NCBI GenBank assembly: GCA_021399445.1
Contig: JAJTUQ010000004.1
Span: 6,014,001-6,078,000, forward strand
DNA length: 64,000 nt
Reading direction: 5' to 3'
Source of the DNA: Xylogone sp. PMI_703
Taxonomy: Eukaryota > Ascomycota > Leotiomycetes
The notes under the pieces were generated by a model. The model was not told the origin of the DNA. It was given only the letters and a program-made list of their open reading frames with translations, and searched no databases. Made by a program: the position numbers and the translations under genes. Positions 32,371 to 44,922 of this stretch are shown piece after piece. Numbering within the stretch: the stretch's first letter is position 1; every line of letters starts with the position of its first letter.

Positions 32371-34107
32371 ATGTTCAAACGATTGAGATCAGGATACCAG
32401 CATGTCCCACTAACTGAGGGGCGGGAGAAGAGAGAGGGCAATGTTGTGGAGAGGATAGGAGAGGCCGTGTCGTGGTCTAGTTGGACGGCAAGAGCGATTG
32501 CCGCGACGGTTGTATTTGGAATCCTGCTTCTGAGCATTTCCGGGACGTCGGTAAGTGATTTGACGCCTCGCCTTTCCCCAGATCGACTGTAGTGAGTGGC
32601 AGATGTGGTATCAGTGACTGACAAGCGCTGGTGTCAAATTTAGGTTGTCGATACGACTCCTCCTCGAAGACTCGTTACCCCGGTGGGCACTGACGCTCGA
32701 TATCTCCACTTTGTTATCCCTGCCAACAGGAAAGATATCCAACTCTGCAAAACCCTTGTTGGTTCGCAGGCGCTCAACTACCCCCTTCCCAGCATCGTTA
32801 ATTGGGGAAAACAATATGATAATGCCACTTTGGCAGCTGGCGGTTGGCATCTGGCGAAAGTGGAGGGCGTGTTGAGCTACCTCAAGGACCTGGGACAGGA
32901 GCGAGATCTCGACGTTATTATAATTCCCAAAGCATACGAGACATGGCTTCAGCTTCGGCCTGGAGTCTTGCTGGAGAGATTCTTCGAGATCAATCGCAAG
33001 GCAAATGCTAAGCTTGCTTCTCGCTTGGGAGGACGCGCGATGCGCAACGAACATGTATCCCAAACTATTATCTTCTCAGCGCAGAAGACCTGCCCTGTAG
33101 GCAAAGCCGACGACATTGCCTGTTATGCAAGTCCACATAGTACCTTGCCACGATATGCATACGGACCGGAGACGGATAAGCAGAATCTCAAGGAGAATCC
33201 CTCTTACTTGAAGTTTAGGGAACGATATATTGATAGCGGACTGATTGTGGGAGAGGTCGGTAGCATAAGGAAGCTTTTTGAGAAGGCACAAGCGGTCATA
33301 CAGGCCAACCCTCAGTCCACCGACCTGATTGCCTTTGCAAAGATCTTTGGGGAACAAGAATATCATCGGGAGGTTATCCGTGATCTGTATTCGACACCCA
33401 TTGGACGACTCATGTCAAGCTTGAGATGGTTTTTAGGATTTGAACAAGTCGGTCTATTGGAGAATCACCCTGCTCATCGACAGACGCAACCTGCAGAAGG
33501 TGTTCAGTTGGAGTTCGGGATTGGGCTGGATTACGAAGGAATGCTATCGCAGTCAACACTGTCTGCCGAGATCGACTCAGAATGGCTACGATATAATGAC
33601 ACCAAGGCTATATCCGAAACCATGAAGAAGTTGAAGACTGCTGGCCATCCTAAGGCCGTCGCAGGTGATATCCTGCGCTCACTTCCACCGTTTTGGTCTC
33701 CAAACGGAGCGGAAGACGGATTTCCGCAAGACGAAGACTGGAGCAATCTTCCTCTCTACACAAATCTCAATACTGGCAACATACCTGTAGCCATGCGCAT
33801 GGACAGCTCCTCGGATCGCACGAAAGCATTATGGCAATCGGGCTGGGCCAAGATGTGGTACCATTCGGAGGCGAGGAAGCTTCAAGATCTCTATGTGAAC
33901 GAGCCATTCAAGTCCTTTGCAGTGCTGAGGGGTGGCGGCATGGAAATGGCATGGTGGCCGCGATACGAACAGAAATGGGAGACGGCACGGCGACCTGGCA
34001 ATCCAGACCACGATTGGGTGCGATGGAAGGAACTGTGCGACGGATTTGAAGCGGAGTTATTTCAAGACGGACAAGGTGCCTGGGAACCACCTCGAAAGGA
34101 TTATTGA
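32371..34107 (+). CDS. Type II membrane glycosyltransferase, PLOD/procollagen-GT-like
   Basis: About 547 residues in two exons (intron 32551-32643). A cytosolic N-terminus precedes one signal anchor (AIAATVVFGILLLSISG, about residues 40-57), so it is probably a Golgi or ER type II protein. The luminal part resembles fungal relatives of the glycosyltransferase domain of lysyl hydroxylase/procollagen transferases: LHFVIPANRKDIQLCKTL, WHLAKVEGVLSYLKDL, TWLQLRPGVLLERFFEINRKANAKL, SQTIIFSAQKTCP and YIDSGLIVGEVGSIRKLFE. In relatives as I recall them the metal-binding segment is like VDAYDxWFQL; here it is IPKAYETWLQL, lacking the aspartates. The acceptor is unknown. It is well conserved otherwise and not frameshifted. 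Confidence 0.75.
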
Positions 34108-35579
34108 TACCTGTGCAATTTTCAATTTTTTTTGGGTAACTTTGATTTTGGGGGATCATTGTGGGTTTCTTCCCCCTCTTTGCATTTTACATCTTTATAA
34201 TACGGTGTATTAATGTCTCATTTTCTTGAAGATCTCTTTTTTGTTATGAGTATACGTAACTTGAATGTCTAAAATGATTTTGCATTTGGAAAATATCATC
34301 TCCCGTTAACTAGGCCTTTCTGTTCGAATGATGTTTTCCGTTCATAGTAATAGATCCATCAATCCGTGATTCAAAAAGGAAAAAGAAAGCCAATGAATAT
34401 TTGACAGTGAGCGGGAAAGAAAAAATGAGACGACAAAAGAGTTTAGGCCATACAGTTATCGCGTCGTGGCGTGTGCTGTATGCCTTACATCTCCCTTAAT
34501 ATACCAGGGTTCTTTGTGAAGTTTACTATTAGGATTGGCCCCTTATCCCACCTCCAGAACAGTAATTGACCTGACTACTCTGCCATGAGAGGCGCTGTTT
34601 ACTGTTCCTTGTAGGGTGCTTCCTTATTTGGGGTTATATAGAAGAGTTTGGGTTACTTGGAGGAGAGCGAGAATCGCTGCGTCTCTTGATACCTAAGGCA
34701 TAAAAGAGAAACGATATTAGCGTCTCCTTGGTTCGAGGTACCGTTCTACCAGTTACATTATTAAGTACTTACCACCTTACCACCATACCACCATATTTCT
34801 GTACCAGATATTGCACATAATAAGATGCGGAGTAGTCAACTGCAGGGACCAAAGAGCTTTGATTGCTACTGCATGAAAAGATGCACGGGTCGACGTTATG
34901 GGAAGCTGGCGGCAATAGAAATGTCTCCGCTCGGCGCAACTACCCTGAGACCTCTCGGGCCGTTCTCTTCTCACTTCTGACACGGTTGTCGTAATGATCC
35001 AGCCACTTCACACCGTTGATGCACCCCGGATTCTGGCTGCACCGTCTCTGCCTCCTCTGCTCTCTCACAGCGGTGTGTGGCCCTCTTTTGCTCTTTATAC
35101 GCAGGTTCTCAACGGATATAGGGCTCGAGACCTCGTGTGGTTGGGCGCGTGGGCCATTTTATCCGGGACTCCGCTGAAAACTACTTGTACTCGCTCCTCT
35201 CCCTTTCCCAGCGCCGTCTCAGCTCGTCCTTTCCCACTTTCCCCGCGTTTTGCTGCAGCAGCATCCTCCCATCATCCTATCCACTCTCATCCACTATCGC
35301 CTGGATCTCCTGGAAGCTCGCGTCTTGTTTCTCCACACGGACTGTCTCTCGCTCTCCAATCTCAGATGCAACGTTGAGCGCGAGCCGGTGCTCTGCGTGC
35401 CGACTACCGCAACCAAGAGAGACCGAGGTCCGTAGGAGGAGTAGGAGCAGGAATCTGGAATCAGGATCTTCCGGGAACAGTAACACTACCAAATCCAGAC
35501 CAGACCAGACGAAGCGTGGATGTAGTAGCAGGACCCTGAGTCAGGGACCCGTGGGCCAAGACGTTGCGAGTTGGTCGCC
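34108..35579. other. Upstream region of the second Zn2Cys6 gene, with CT-rich core
   Basis: 1.5 kb without a gene. From about 35160 to 35260 the + strand is strongly CT-rich (ctcgctcctctccctttccc), a usual mark of fungal promoters near transcription starts. Open frames at 34994-35610 cross this region in several frames and are GC/CT artefacts of a long 5' leader. Confidence 0.5.
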
Positions 35580-38032
35580 ATGGCCGACGACAGCCCCAGC
35601 GCCTCGATGACCACCATCAGCGACCACAGTCACCAGAGCCCGCCTGCTGCTGTCATCGCCAGCACCTCCATCAGTAGTAACATCGCCAGCATTGGCACCA
35701 CTACCAGCGCCGGCAACAGCGCCAACGGTAACAGTGCCGCTGCCTCCTCGACCACCGCTGCTCCTGCAACAACAACCACCGTCGCCTCCTCGCTGGGCAA
35801 GCGGCCGCGCGCAAAAGCCGCGTATCCTCGGAAGCGCGCTGTTCAGGCCTGTCGCACGTGCCGTCTGCGCCGGACCAAGTGCGACAACGAGCGACCCGCG
35901 TGTAGCTCGTGTGTCGGCCTGGGCATTGAATGTACCTACCAGACTGGTGATCCCTCAACGTATGTTGTTTGTCTCTATTTCTGTTTGCTTACTCTACTTG
36001 GTTTTATGAAATTCCGGGAGCCTGGTTCTTGGGATTCCCGTCCGTGGTCAATGTTCTAATTTGCTTCCGTCTGTAGCTTCGATCCAGCTAGTTTGGCCAT
36101 CTTAGCTCGCCTCGATACCCTGGAGGAACTTCTGCGATCCACCAAGCAGGAGCACCAGAATCGTCATCCCGAGAGTCCTCTGCAGCAGACCAGCCCCAAG
36201 TCCAGCATTGCTGCAGCTGCAGCCGCGGCGGCATCCTCCCAGTCCCCGCTGTCCACCCTGAGAGACCTGCGTTACCCATCGTTGGAGCGCACTGCCGAGT
36301 CTGTCCCGTGCTACATCAATCTCGAAGCCGTGCTGGCCTGGCCTGTCTTTGAGGACCAGAATTTCGAAGGCCAGCTGGACCTCAAGCAGCTGCTGCAGTC
36401 CCCGGACCACCCATCCTCGGCTCCAAACACCTCCGTGGCCGCCGACTTCGAGAATTATGCGGCTACCCAACTGTTGCAACAGTACCTCGACAATGTCCAC
36501 ATCTTCAATCCAGTCCTAGAGGAGACCAAGGTGAGAGAGTACATGCGTAATGCCTGCTTCAATGGGTTGAACTGGGACTCACAGTCATGTTTACTGGTAT
36601 GTATCCTCCTCCCTGGTATACTTCCTTCCACACATCCTGCATCCTGCCTCCCTTGTAGTTGCATGGAGAATCATGTATAAGAGAGTTCATTATAGATGCT
36701 GATAACCATGTCTTTAGCTCTTGATCTGTGCTATTGGCTCGATCATGGCCCCCTTCGAGAGATCCTCTCCAGCTGCGGGGCCAAACTTTCGACGATCACA
36801 GGAGTTTCTCCAGGCAGATGCCTTCTTCTTTGCTGCACAGAAGCGCATGGGGTTGCTGCTGTGCAGGACTGGTCTGACTGAGGCGCAGTGTTTCTTTTTG
36901 GCGGGTGTGTACTTGATGTGCACGCTGCGTCCGATCGAAGCCTGGAAGATGTTTGTCCAGGCCCTTGCCTGCTGCCAGGCCTTCTCCGACCACGGTCCTG
37001 CGCGAGACCAAGCCCACGAGGAAGAGCGCCAATTGCAGCAGAGGATCTACTGGACTTGTTTTAAATCTGAATTGTAAGTCTGCCGCCTCCACTAATGCGA
37101 TGTAATGCACTGCGCTGCGCACGCAATCCATACCCCTTGTCCTTGCATACAAGCCTGAGACCAAGCTTCTTATGGGTCGTCGCTAATCTTGAGTTTGCTT
37201 CGATTGTAGGGAGCTGCGTCTCGAACTGAATGTACATGAAAAGAGTGTCTGGGACCTCACATATCCAGCCTTCTTCCCTTCGCCTCCCAAGGGGTTGAAA
37301 TCCCAGGGTGAGGCCGTCTGGTTCTTCTACTTGGCCGAGATTGCCTTACGAAGATTGGGAAATCGTATCTTGAATTATATCTACCAGCATGATTCGTCCA
37401 ACTTGTCGGATAGCATCGACGAGGCGACGGTCAACTTCGAAGAGCAGGCCGCTGGATGGTACGATTCTACCCCATGAGTAGAGGGACTGACGACAATATC
37501 GTTTTTAGTCCCTTTTACTATCACTCGATATCTGAATGATACTGATTTGGTGCTCATATCTAGGCTTAGCTCACTCCCTCCCGCATTGAAACTTGACTCC
37601 CCTGATACCAATCAAGACCACGCTGCCCTAAAATTCATCCTCAATGGTCACCTCCTAGACTGTTATGAGATGATGTATTGGCCCTTTGTCGTCGACGCCA
37701 TCCACGGCAAACTTCGCTCTGCTACCGCCGAATCCTTCGCTCGTAAGGGCTTCGTCGTCTGCGTTCAGCGCATTATGAAGAACGAGAGTGGGTTCTACCA
37801 TCGACATCACGGGACGTGGTTGATGCTGCGGTCATGCACACGGAGCGCGTTGGTGCTCCTCGCGGCGGCCAGAGCGCCCGGATTGAGGGGGCTATTGCCA
37901 GCGGATTGGGAGATTGCGGTGTACAAAGTCACGGTTATGTTGAATTATTGGAAAGAGGAGTCGAGGGATGTAATGGATCGGTTGCATATTATTGAAAAGT
38001 TACAAGCTGGGTTACGGCAAGGGGGTAATTAA
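35580..38032 (+). CDS. Zn(II)2Cys6 transcription factor
   Basis: Nuclear regulator. After a Ser/Thr/Ala-rich leader (residues 1-75) and a basic patch GKRPRAKAAYPRKRAVQ come the six cysteines ACRTCRLRRTKCDNERPACSSC-VGLGIEC-TY (about 96-122), then a short coiled segment LAILARLDTLEELLRSTK that may dimerise. The fungal regulatory domain includes YLDNVHIFNPVLEE, FLQADAFFFAAQKRMGLL and MLNYWKEESRDVMDRL near the end. Five exons; introns at 35960-36076, about 36599-36718, about 37074-37209 and about 37459-37562 all have good GT-AG sites. The ATG at 35580 is the first in frame after the leader. It lies tail-to-tail with the GH3 beta-glucosidase gene (367-bp gap), so it may regulate carbohydrate genes nearby; that is inference. 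Confidence 0.88.
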
Positions 38033-38399
38033 GTATAATCCATGCATGAGTATCATGGGAACAAAAGTGTAAATTTCTAATCTTTTCAAAATGAGATTGA
38101 TTTTGGGCGGCATAATCTCTCTCATATGTACTGTACTTTAGAATTCCATTATACATAAAAGAATGATGAAAATACCGCATTTCTCTTGCTTCGTTCTCTT
38201 GTGGTAGCTATTTGTGTTATCTCAGGTATAGTAGGAAGATACCCGCCATCTTGAACTCATCCGAAGACAAAAAAACTCCATATTCATATGCTTTGAGCAT
38301 TCACAATCATAATCATTAAAGAAAAGGGAAAAAGTGAAAAAAGGCATATACACAAAAAATAGTCTTGGGACGCAGAAACAGTTCCGATAATCCAAAGCC
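38033..38399. other. Convergent 3' gap
   Basis: 367 AT-rich bases between the Zn2Cys6 gene (+) and the GH3 gene (-), holding the two 3' UTRs. Nothing else is seen. Confidence 0.5.
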
Positions 38400-41352
38400 T
38401 TACACACCACTCCACCAGCTCGTCTTCTCAACCTCAAAGCTACCCTTCAGCAACGATGCATCCGCACTGCTCCGCCCAACAAGCACATCAAACGTATCCT
38501 TCTCCGAAACCCACATATCCCTCCCCTCGTCCCAGAAGCTCGTCGCATACCGCACATCGATCCCCGGGACCACCACCCGCTGCTTCTCGCCGGCCTTCAA
38601 AAACACCTTCGTAAAGCCCTTCAGCTCCTTCGCGGGCCTCTTCACGGACGGTGCGCGCTGCGACACATAGACCTGCACGACCTCGGCGCCGTCACGCGAG
38701 CCGGTATTCTCGACGTCCAGGGCGACGTGTAACTTCGCGCCGTCGTTCTCAGCGACCAGGTTCGATAGCGAGAATGTCGTGTATGACAGGCCGTGTCCGA
38801 AGGGGAATAACACAGCACGCTTGGTCGTTTCGTAGAAGCGGTATCCGATGTAGACGTCCTCGCCGTAGAGCACTCGTCCGCGCTCGCTGCGGTAGTTGAG
38901 GAAGGCAGGGTTGTCCTCGACTTGGATGGGGAAGCTGAGGGTCAGTTTTCCGGAGGGGTTGATGTCGCCGAAGAGTGCGTCCGCGATAGCGTTGCCGGTC
39001 TCGTTGCCGCCGTACCAGGCGTGCATGAGGCCTGCGACTTGGGAGGACCACGGCATGGAGACGGGGGTGCCGGATTGCACGACGACGACGGTGTTGGGGT
39101 TTGCGGTTGCGACGGCGGAGACGAGGCGGTCTGTTAGGCCTGGGAGGGACATGTGATGGCGGTCGTGACCTTCTTGTTCCCAGTCTTGCTGTTTTGAGGG
39201 GTTAGTATATATGTGTAAGTGGATAGGGAGTGGAGAATGGGGTTTGATAAGGAGGAAGATGGGGGGAGGAGAGACGTACGTTCAATCCAACACAGAGAAC
39301 CACCTGGTCAACTTCCTTGGCCAGCTTCACGGCATTCTCGATCTCCTCCTCTGCGTTGATCACTCTGGCGCCTCCGATTCTGATTCCTCCCCCACCAAAC
39401 GTCACGACGCCGTCCTCGTTCGAGAGTTTCGATGTGACGCCGCTGGCATATTCCACCTTGACTCTGTACTTCTTCCCCTTTTCCAGCCTCTTGATCCCGG
39501 TCTCTTCCACGGTGCCTACATTGAAGAAGCTACCTCCACTCCTCTGCACGGTCTCATTATCAATTAACATCTCATCATCCAGATACAGCTTCCCAGTACC
39601 GAACACCGTTAACCCAAACTCGTACTCTCCATCCTCTTCAGGTTCGAACCAACCCTCGACTTCCGCCCAGTAGAGGTCCTCCGTGAGTTTCGGATGGTAG
39701 TAGTCTACAAGGTACATGTACGTGTCCGACAAGTGGAGTTCGTCAACTGGTACGCGGTCAGAGACTGAGGCTGGGTCCGTGAATGCCTTGAACGTCACAC
39801 CGACTTTGCCGTCTGCAGTGCGTAGAGAAGGCCCTAGAAGCGGGAGCATCTGGTGTGAATAACAGCCTACAGAATATCGTATGTTGGAGGGACCGGTTTT
39901 TGAGGAGATGCCGTCAAAGGGAGTTACGGTGTAGTACGGGAGAAGAGAAGCAGAGCCGCCGCCGCAGTAGGCTGCCATTTTGGCGTTGGGGCCTATTACT
40001 GCTACCTATACGTTCCATTTCTGTTAGCAAAAGGGGGCAGATATATGACTTGATGGAGTTCATTATATTCGCATTTCTCTCTTCACCAATTCTGTATGTG
40101 TATATACGTGATATAAAATTTCAGACTTACAGTCTTGGTTTTATTCAATGGAAGAACATTTCTTTCATTCTTAAGCAGTACAACAGATTCCCCAGCAATC
40201 TTTCGGAGCAGAGCTGCTGTTTCGGGGACGTCACGTGAGCCCTCTGGTGCATTTTGCGGAACGCCTGTTTGGCCTACGCGGGAGATGAGGTTAAGGATGT
40301 TGCGAACACGTTCGTCAAGCGTGACAGGAGAGAGGGTCTTGGCCATGAGAGAGTGAGTGATGAGTTGGCCGCGCCACTTGCTTGGGCCAGGCATCTCCAG
40401 GTCCAAGCCAGCTTTCATAGCTGCTACTGTTGAGTAGGTTCCATACCTATGAAGTAGAATTAGCACAACCATCAGCAGGCTAGAATTAGCAAAACGAGAG
40501 GTAGAGGGCTTTGGATGGTATGTCCGTATATCGTGGTGTGTATATGGGACTTATAACAGTACTTACCAATCACTCACTACTAACCCATCCCATCCCCACT
40601 CCTTTCGCAAGATATCCTGCATGATCTTGGGGTTCTCATTGACATGAATCCCATTGACCTTGTTATAGGACGTCATGAATGCTCCCGGCTGCGCATCTCT
40701 CACAGCGATCTGGAAGGGCAGCAAATAGATTTCTCTCAGAGCCCTCTGCGTAATAATGGCGTCCACTGCCATTCTCTCATGCTCCTGATCGTTGGCTACA
40801 AAATGCTTAATTGTAGCAACCACATGTGTGCTCTGCACTCCCCGCACAATAGCTGCCGCAGAGAGTCCCGCCAGAATTGGGTCTTCCGAGAATGACTCGA
40901 AGCCTCGGCCACCGAGAGGACTGCGCTGCATATTGACCGTGGGACCTAGTAGAACATGGGCGCCTTTCACAATAGCTTCTTCGCCCATGAGATGGCCCGC
41001 CTCCTCGAGCAGAGGCATGTTCCAGGTCGCGGCCAGGGCAGTGCCACAGGGGAAACAGGCCGCTGGAGCGCCGTTGAAGAAGCGCGTGCCTCGAACGCCA
41101 TTGGGGCCATCTGAGAGACGGATGGAGGGGACGCCGAGTCTTGGAACAGATTTGGTGTGCCAGAAGTCGATGCCTGCAGCGATTACAATTTGTATGCGTT
41201 AGAAGAAAGATTGATTGCGAGAGTTATTAATTTTAAGGGTCCTAATGTGTAGTTGAAAATAGGATGGGGTAGTGTGACGTACCGGCTAGGAGATCGATCT
41301 TCTCCTGTTGGGTAAGCTTGGAGAGGACCGTCTCGGGGTCGAAGGCCTGCAT
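38400..41352 (-). CDS. GH3 beta-glucosidase with PA14-like insert
   Basis: Family 3 glycoside hydrolase, roughly 830 residues, cleaving terminal beta-linked glucose. The start [20 protein letters not shown] has no signal peptide, so it is probably intracellular. TIM-barrel domain: [21 protein letters not shown], the KHFVANDQE motif and the catalytic nucleophile Asp in GLVVSDWYGTYS. A PA14-like beta-barrel follows ([38 protein letters not shown]), then the alpha/beta sandwich with [15 protein letters not shown], and a fibronectin-III-like end ([14 protein letters not shown]). Introns near 41176-41281, 40448-40563, 40010-40131 and 39187-39281 join these blocks. No lesion was found. The partner gene at the 3' side is a Zn2Cys6 regulator. 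Confidence 0.92.
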
Positions 41353-41639
41353 GGGCGAGGGTGGGGTTGGGGGACTGCTGGTATCTCTCCCCATTGTAGC
41401 GCTTGTCTTGCTCTGTCCTTCCTCTTGAGTGCCTGCCTGTGATCACAACAATGTATGGCTCTTCTTTCTCGAGCGGGTAAAGTGAACGCTGTTAGCCGTG
41501 TCTAGGCTATATGTATGTATCTTCTTTCCTAATGCTTCGGAGTGCAATTCACCAGAAAACACCAGGTCATGCAGCGCTAATGTACGTTTATTTCGAGGGA
41601 AGATCTAGGCCCAATTGCACGAGAGGCAAGGGAGACAAG
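41353..41639. other. Proximal upstream region of the GH3 gene
   Basis: Non-coding flank between the GH3 start codon and the purine-rich tract. Nothing distinct; the overlapping short open frame is not a gene. Confidence 0.4.
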
Positions 41640-41669
41640 CAGCTCACACCAAATGCAAGCAGAACTCCG

Positions 41670-41765
41670 CGCGCGCGAGAGAGACAGTTGAGAAGGGAGC
41701 TTTGAAGGACGGGGACCAAAGAGAAGAGGAAGAGAGATAGAGAGAAAGGATAGAGAGAAAGGGCA
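41670..41765 (-). promoter_or_regulatory. Purine-rich (CT-rich on sense strand) promoter tract of the GH3 gene
   Basis: The + strand reads gcgcgcgcgagagagacag and then aagagaagaggaagagagat with two tandem copies of tagagagaaagg (41737-41760). On the coding strand of GH3 this is a long pyrimidine tract, 320-410 bases upstream of the start codon, as found in strong fungal promoters. Confidence 0.5.
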
Positions 41766-41799
41766 AGCCGGCCACATGTACTACTGTAGGATACTCTAG

Positions 41800-42340
41800 T
41801 GACCATCTAAATGGTGAACCAACTGACCTTCTGTCCGCGTGCTGCTGGCAGAAAAGCGGAACCACCCCCTCCAGGGCTCCATCGCTCCATTGCTCCATGG
41901 CTGGGGATGCTGTTGTGGTATCGCCGAGTTCCCTCCCGTCGGCCGCCAGCAGCAGTTCAGAGGCTCCTTCTCCTCCACTTGGGGCGCTCGCAGGACCCTG
42001 GGACCCTGGGAACCAGCCTCAGCCGGCCATTGCTTGTGCCCTGGGCCTGGTTCGCGGGCGCGAGTTGCAGCCAGCAGCCAGAGAGTCGCAGAGGTTGAAG
42101 CTGTGGGGATGGGACGTGCTTGCATTTGCTGGGGCTTTTAGGGGCGGGTTGGCGTGTGCTGCCCCTTGCAGCGGGCTCGTGGGCGTGTCGCGGAGTGCCG
42201 GAGTTGCAGTCAGAAACGCCCCAGCACGGGTCTCGCCCCTCTGTTCTCCGCGTGAGAGCCAAAGAGCTTTCGATAGTTCCTCTTTCGCTCTTGCAACATC
42301 TGCGGTCTCTCGGATGCCATTCTTTCTACCCGTCCATGGC
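41800..42340. other. GC-rich non-coding island
   Basis: This stretch is clearly more GC-rich than its neighbours and open in most of the six frames at once (for example 41897-42655 + and 41957-42357 -). Simultaneous openness on both strands indicates composition, not coding. No domain is recognisable in any frame. It may be a CpG-dense control region or an unannotated non-coding transcript. Confidence 0.4.
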
Positions 42341-44109
42341 GCCCATTTTTGCATCAAGTTTCGCTATGTCGGCACCAGTTCGGTAGATAAAAGTACATGG
42401 GTGTATTTACCTACTCTAGTGCTGTGCTGTACATGTGGCGGTGTGTCGTGTACGGGAATGAAGCTGCACGAGTCGTCCTGTCTCTTCTACCTTCTGCACG
42501 ACTTGCGTGTCTTGGGAGGAATGGTACTTTCTGTAGCTGTCAATCCAGTCAAGATATTGGGTACCGACAACACCATCTCCAACCGTTATTCTCCGCAAGT
42601 GGCATTGCTCCCGCTGGTTATTACCACCTCAACACGTGGAATATATTGCTGCTGAGCCGTACTGCGATCCACTCACTCACAAATGGCTAACGTTGGATAC
42701 TGTCTTGAGCATCTGTAACCAATCAACTATGATACTTACAACTTTGTATATCCGCATTTCCGAAAGTGTTATACATCTTTGGACTGCGAAAAGATGAGAG
42801 GAAGAAGACTAGTTGATACAATTTCTATGAGATGGAGAGCTTAAATGTCAATGATCAATCTCACTAAATAATGATACATATGGATCATTCCGAGCTGACC
42901 CGGAATGTCAAGACTGCTAGCTCAGGGTAGTGAAGCATAAACAAGCTGTAAATCCCCCTCTCTGCACCTCAACGAGCGAATTTATTTGGTATATCCCATT
43001 TTGGTCCGGCATTTTCTAGTCAAAAGATGTCATAATAAGCTTCCAGCACGTTCCTACCTTATGTAACCAATTCACGAACAACTTCCCCGCAAAAAGTCTA
43101 TTTCTAATACCTCCACTATCATCTTCAGCAGCTTACTCACAGCCCTAACCATCTTGACCCTGTCAAATTGCACACCAGTTGGCCTGAAAGCTATCGGAGT
43201 CTTCTTTACAGGTAGTGAGGACAAGGCAGGACGACTATCAACTCTTGAGAGAGAGACTGAGCCTTCTGAGTGGTCAAAGCTTGTATTAGGTGTATTCTGC
43301 AGCTGATAAATGATCCGGTGAGCATGTTGAATGAGGGCGCAAGATATATAGCCTCTATGGCAAGCGCAGCTCGCGAAAGTAAGCTTATAAGTAAAGAATA
43401 TAGAAGAAGTTTGTAGGCCGAATCTGGCCTTATTCCTTACGCGCTTATCACAATCGACTCTGGCTTCACTTCTTCACTTCGAATTCTACTCTTCTTAAGT
43501 TAGTCACATAGGGGCTCATAATGGTGCTTTCCTCTGAATAGCTGTATACTCTCAATCCAGAGATATCAGTGATGACTGTCCTTTGTAAAGTGGCAAGTAA
43601 TTATACGTATTTGTAATGATCATGACGTTGTGCTGGTTAAATAGGGTTGCCTATGCTCGGTCACGCTGAACGCCCTTAAGAGCTATTAACCAGGCCATGA
43701 ACTGGCATCAATGATCTGTTATTAGAAAGGTCTTGCCATGATAAATCCAGCTGACTTGGGTAAAAGTAGTAGCTGCTCTTATTCGTAGATTACAGCCCTC
43801 AACTATTGACCACCATAAACTTGAGAATAAGTGTGAATTCAAGTAGATTTTGGAATCTTTATTAATAGTAATAAACGTGGAATCTTATAATACATTATCT
43901 AGTGCTATGTAAACTGCATCGAGTTATAGGCAGCGAATAATAACGCTCCTAGGATCGAGACACGGAGCCCGCTAGGCCGAGGCCGAGGCTGCCGAAGGAG
44001 CTCGGCAAAAGGTATGACACCATCCCTGCGGATAGCGATAAGCTCCTCGCACCATCTCCATCCCACCTCGACCTCCTCACATCTTTTTCCAGCAGCTCAA
44101 ACCACCAAA
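42341..44109. other. 1.8-kb gap before the dephospho-CoA kinase gene
   Basis: No gene supported. AT-rich from 42700 on. A GC-rich spot at 43968-44005 (gccgaggccgaggc) sits 105-140 bases before the CoA kinase start and may be part of its promoter. Confidence 0.4.
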
Positions 44110-44922
44110 ATGTTACTCCTTGGCTTGACGGGCTCGATCGCAACCGGCAAATCCACCGTCTCCTCAATTCTCTCCAAGCCACCTTACTCACTGCCCATAA
44201 TCGATGCCGATCTGATTGCGCGAAAGGTCGTTGAACCTGGTACGCCGGGCTACAAGAAGATCGTAACTCATTTCTCCCCCACAACGCCCGACCTGCTGCT
44301 TCCCCTATCCTCGAACGATGATCCTGCCAAAGGCGCGCCATTGAATCGACCCGCGCTCGGAAGACGAGTATTCGGCGATAGCGATGAGAGGAAAAAGGAC
44401 CGTGCTGTGCTTAATAGCATCGTGCACCCTGCAGTTAGGAAAGAAATGTATACCCAGTTATTATGGTGCTACTTGCGAGGCAATTGGGCTGTGGTACTAG
44501 ACGTCCCTTTGCTTTTCGAGAGCAGTTTAGACAGACTTTGCGGTACCGTCATGGTCGTTGCTGTGCATGATCCCGAGGTGCAGATGAGGAGATTGATGGA
44601 AAGAGATTCTCACCTTACGAGAGAGGACGCGGAGAACCGAGTTAAGAGCCAGGGCGACGTAAGAGATAAGGCCAAGAGGTGCGAGGCTCGAGGGCCTGGA
44701 GCGGGGGTAGTCGTATGGAATGATGGAAGCAAGGAGGAGCTGCAGCTGGAGTTGGAGAGGGTTATGAGAGAGGTCAGAAGGAGCAGTCCGCGTTGGTGGG
44801 CCTGGCTGTTATGGCTGTGCCCGCCTTTTGCAGGACTCGCAGGACTGTGGACTTATTATCGGGGTCAGGTGATAAATAGGAGATGGAATGAACAGCAGAT
44901 GAGAGAGAAGGCCAAGCTCTGA
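44110..44922 (+). CDS. CAB5: Dephospho-CoA kinase
   Basis: Last step of coenzyme A synthesis: ATP phosphorylates the 3'-hydroxyl of the ribose in dephospho-CoA. 270 residues, no intron. The P-loop is LGLTGSIATGKSTVSS at residues 4-19; IIDADLIARKVVEPG carries the conserved DAD; the CoA domain has ALGRRVFGD and NSIVHPAVRKEM; VLDVPLLFES and a lid-type stretch MERDSHLTREDAENR follow. A C-terminal hydrophobic helix (WAWLLWLCPPFAGLAGLW) is a likely membrane anchor, as in fungal and animal versions. The ATG at 44110 fits the P-loop spacing. The symbol follows the yeast orthologue. A housekeeping gene, so this part of the window is probably conserved chromosome. Confidence 0.93.
   Translation: MLLLGLTGSIATGKSTVSSILSKPPYSLPIIDADLIARKVVEPGTPGYKKIVTHFSPTTPDLLLPLSSNDDPAKGAPLNRPALGRRVFGDSDERKKDRAVLNSIVHPAVRKEMYTQLLWCYLRGNWAVVLDVPLLFESSLDRLCGTVMVVAVHDPEVQMRRLMERDSHLTREDAENRVKSQGDVRDKAKRCEARGPGAGVVVWNDGSKEELQLELERVMREVRRSSPRWWAWLLWLCPPFAGLAGLWTYYRGQVINRRWNEQQMREKAKL

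Noticed and set aside
41577..42690. Several long open frames on both strands (up to 252 codons).
   Set aside because: All frames are open together because the DNA is GC-rich; no domain or start context supports any of them.
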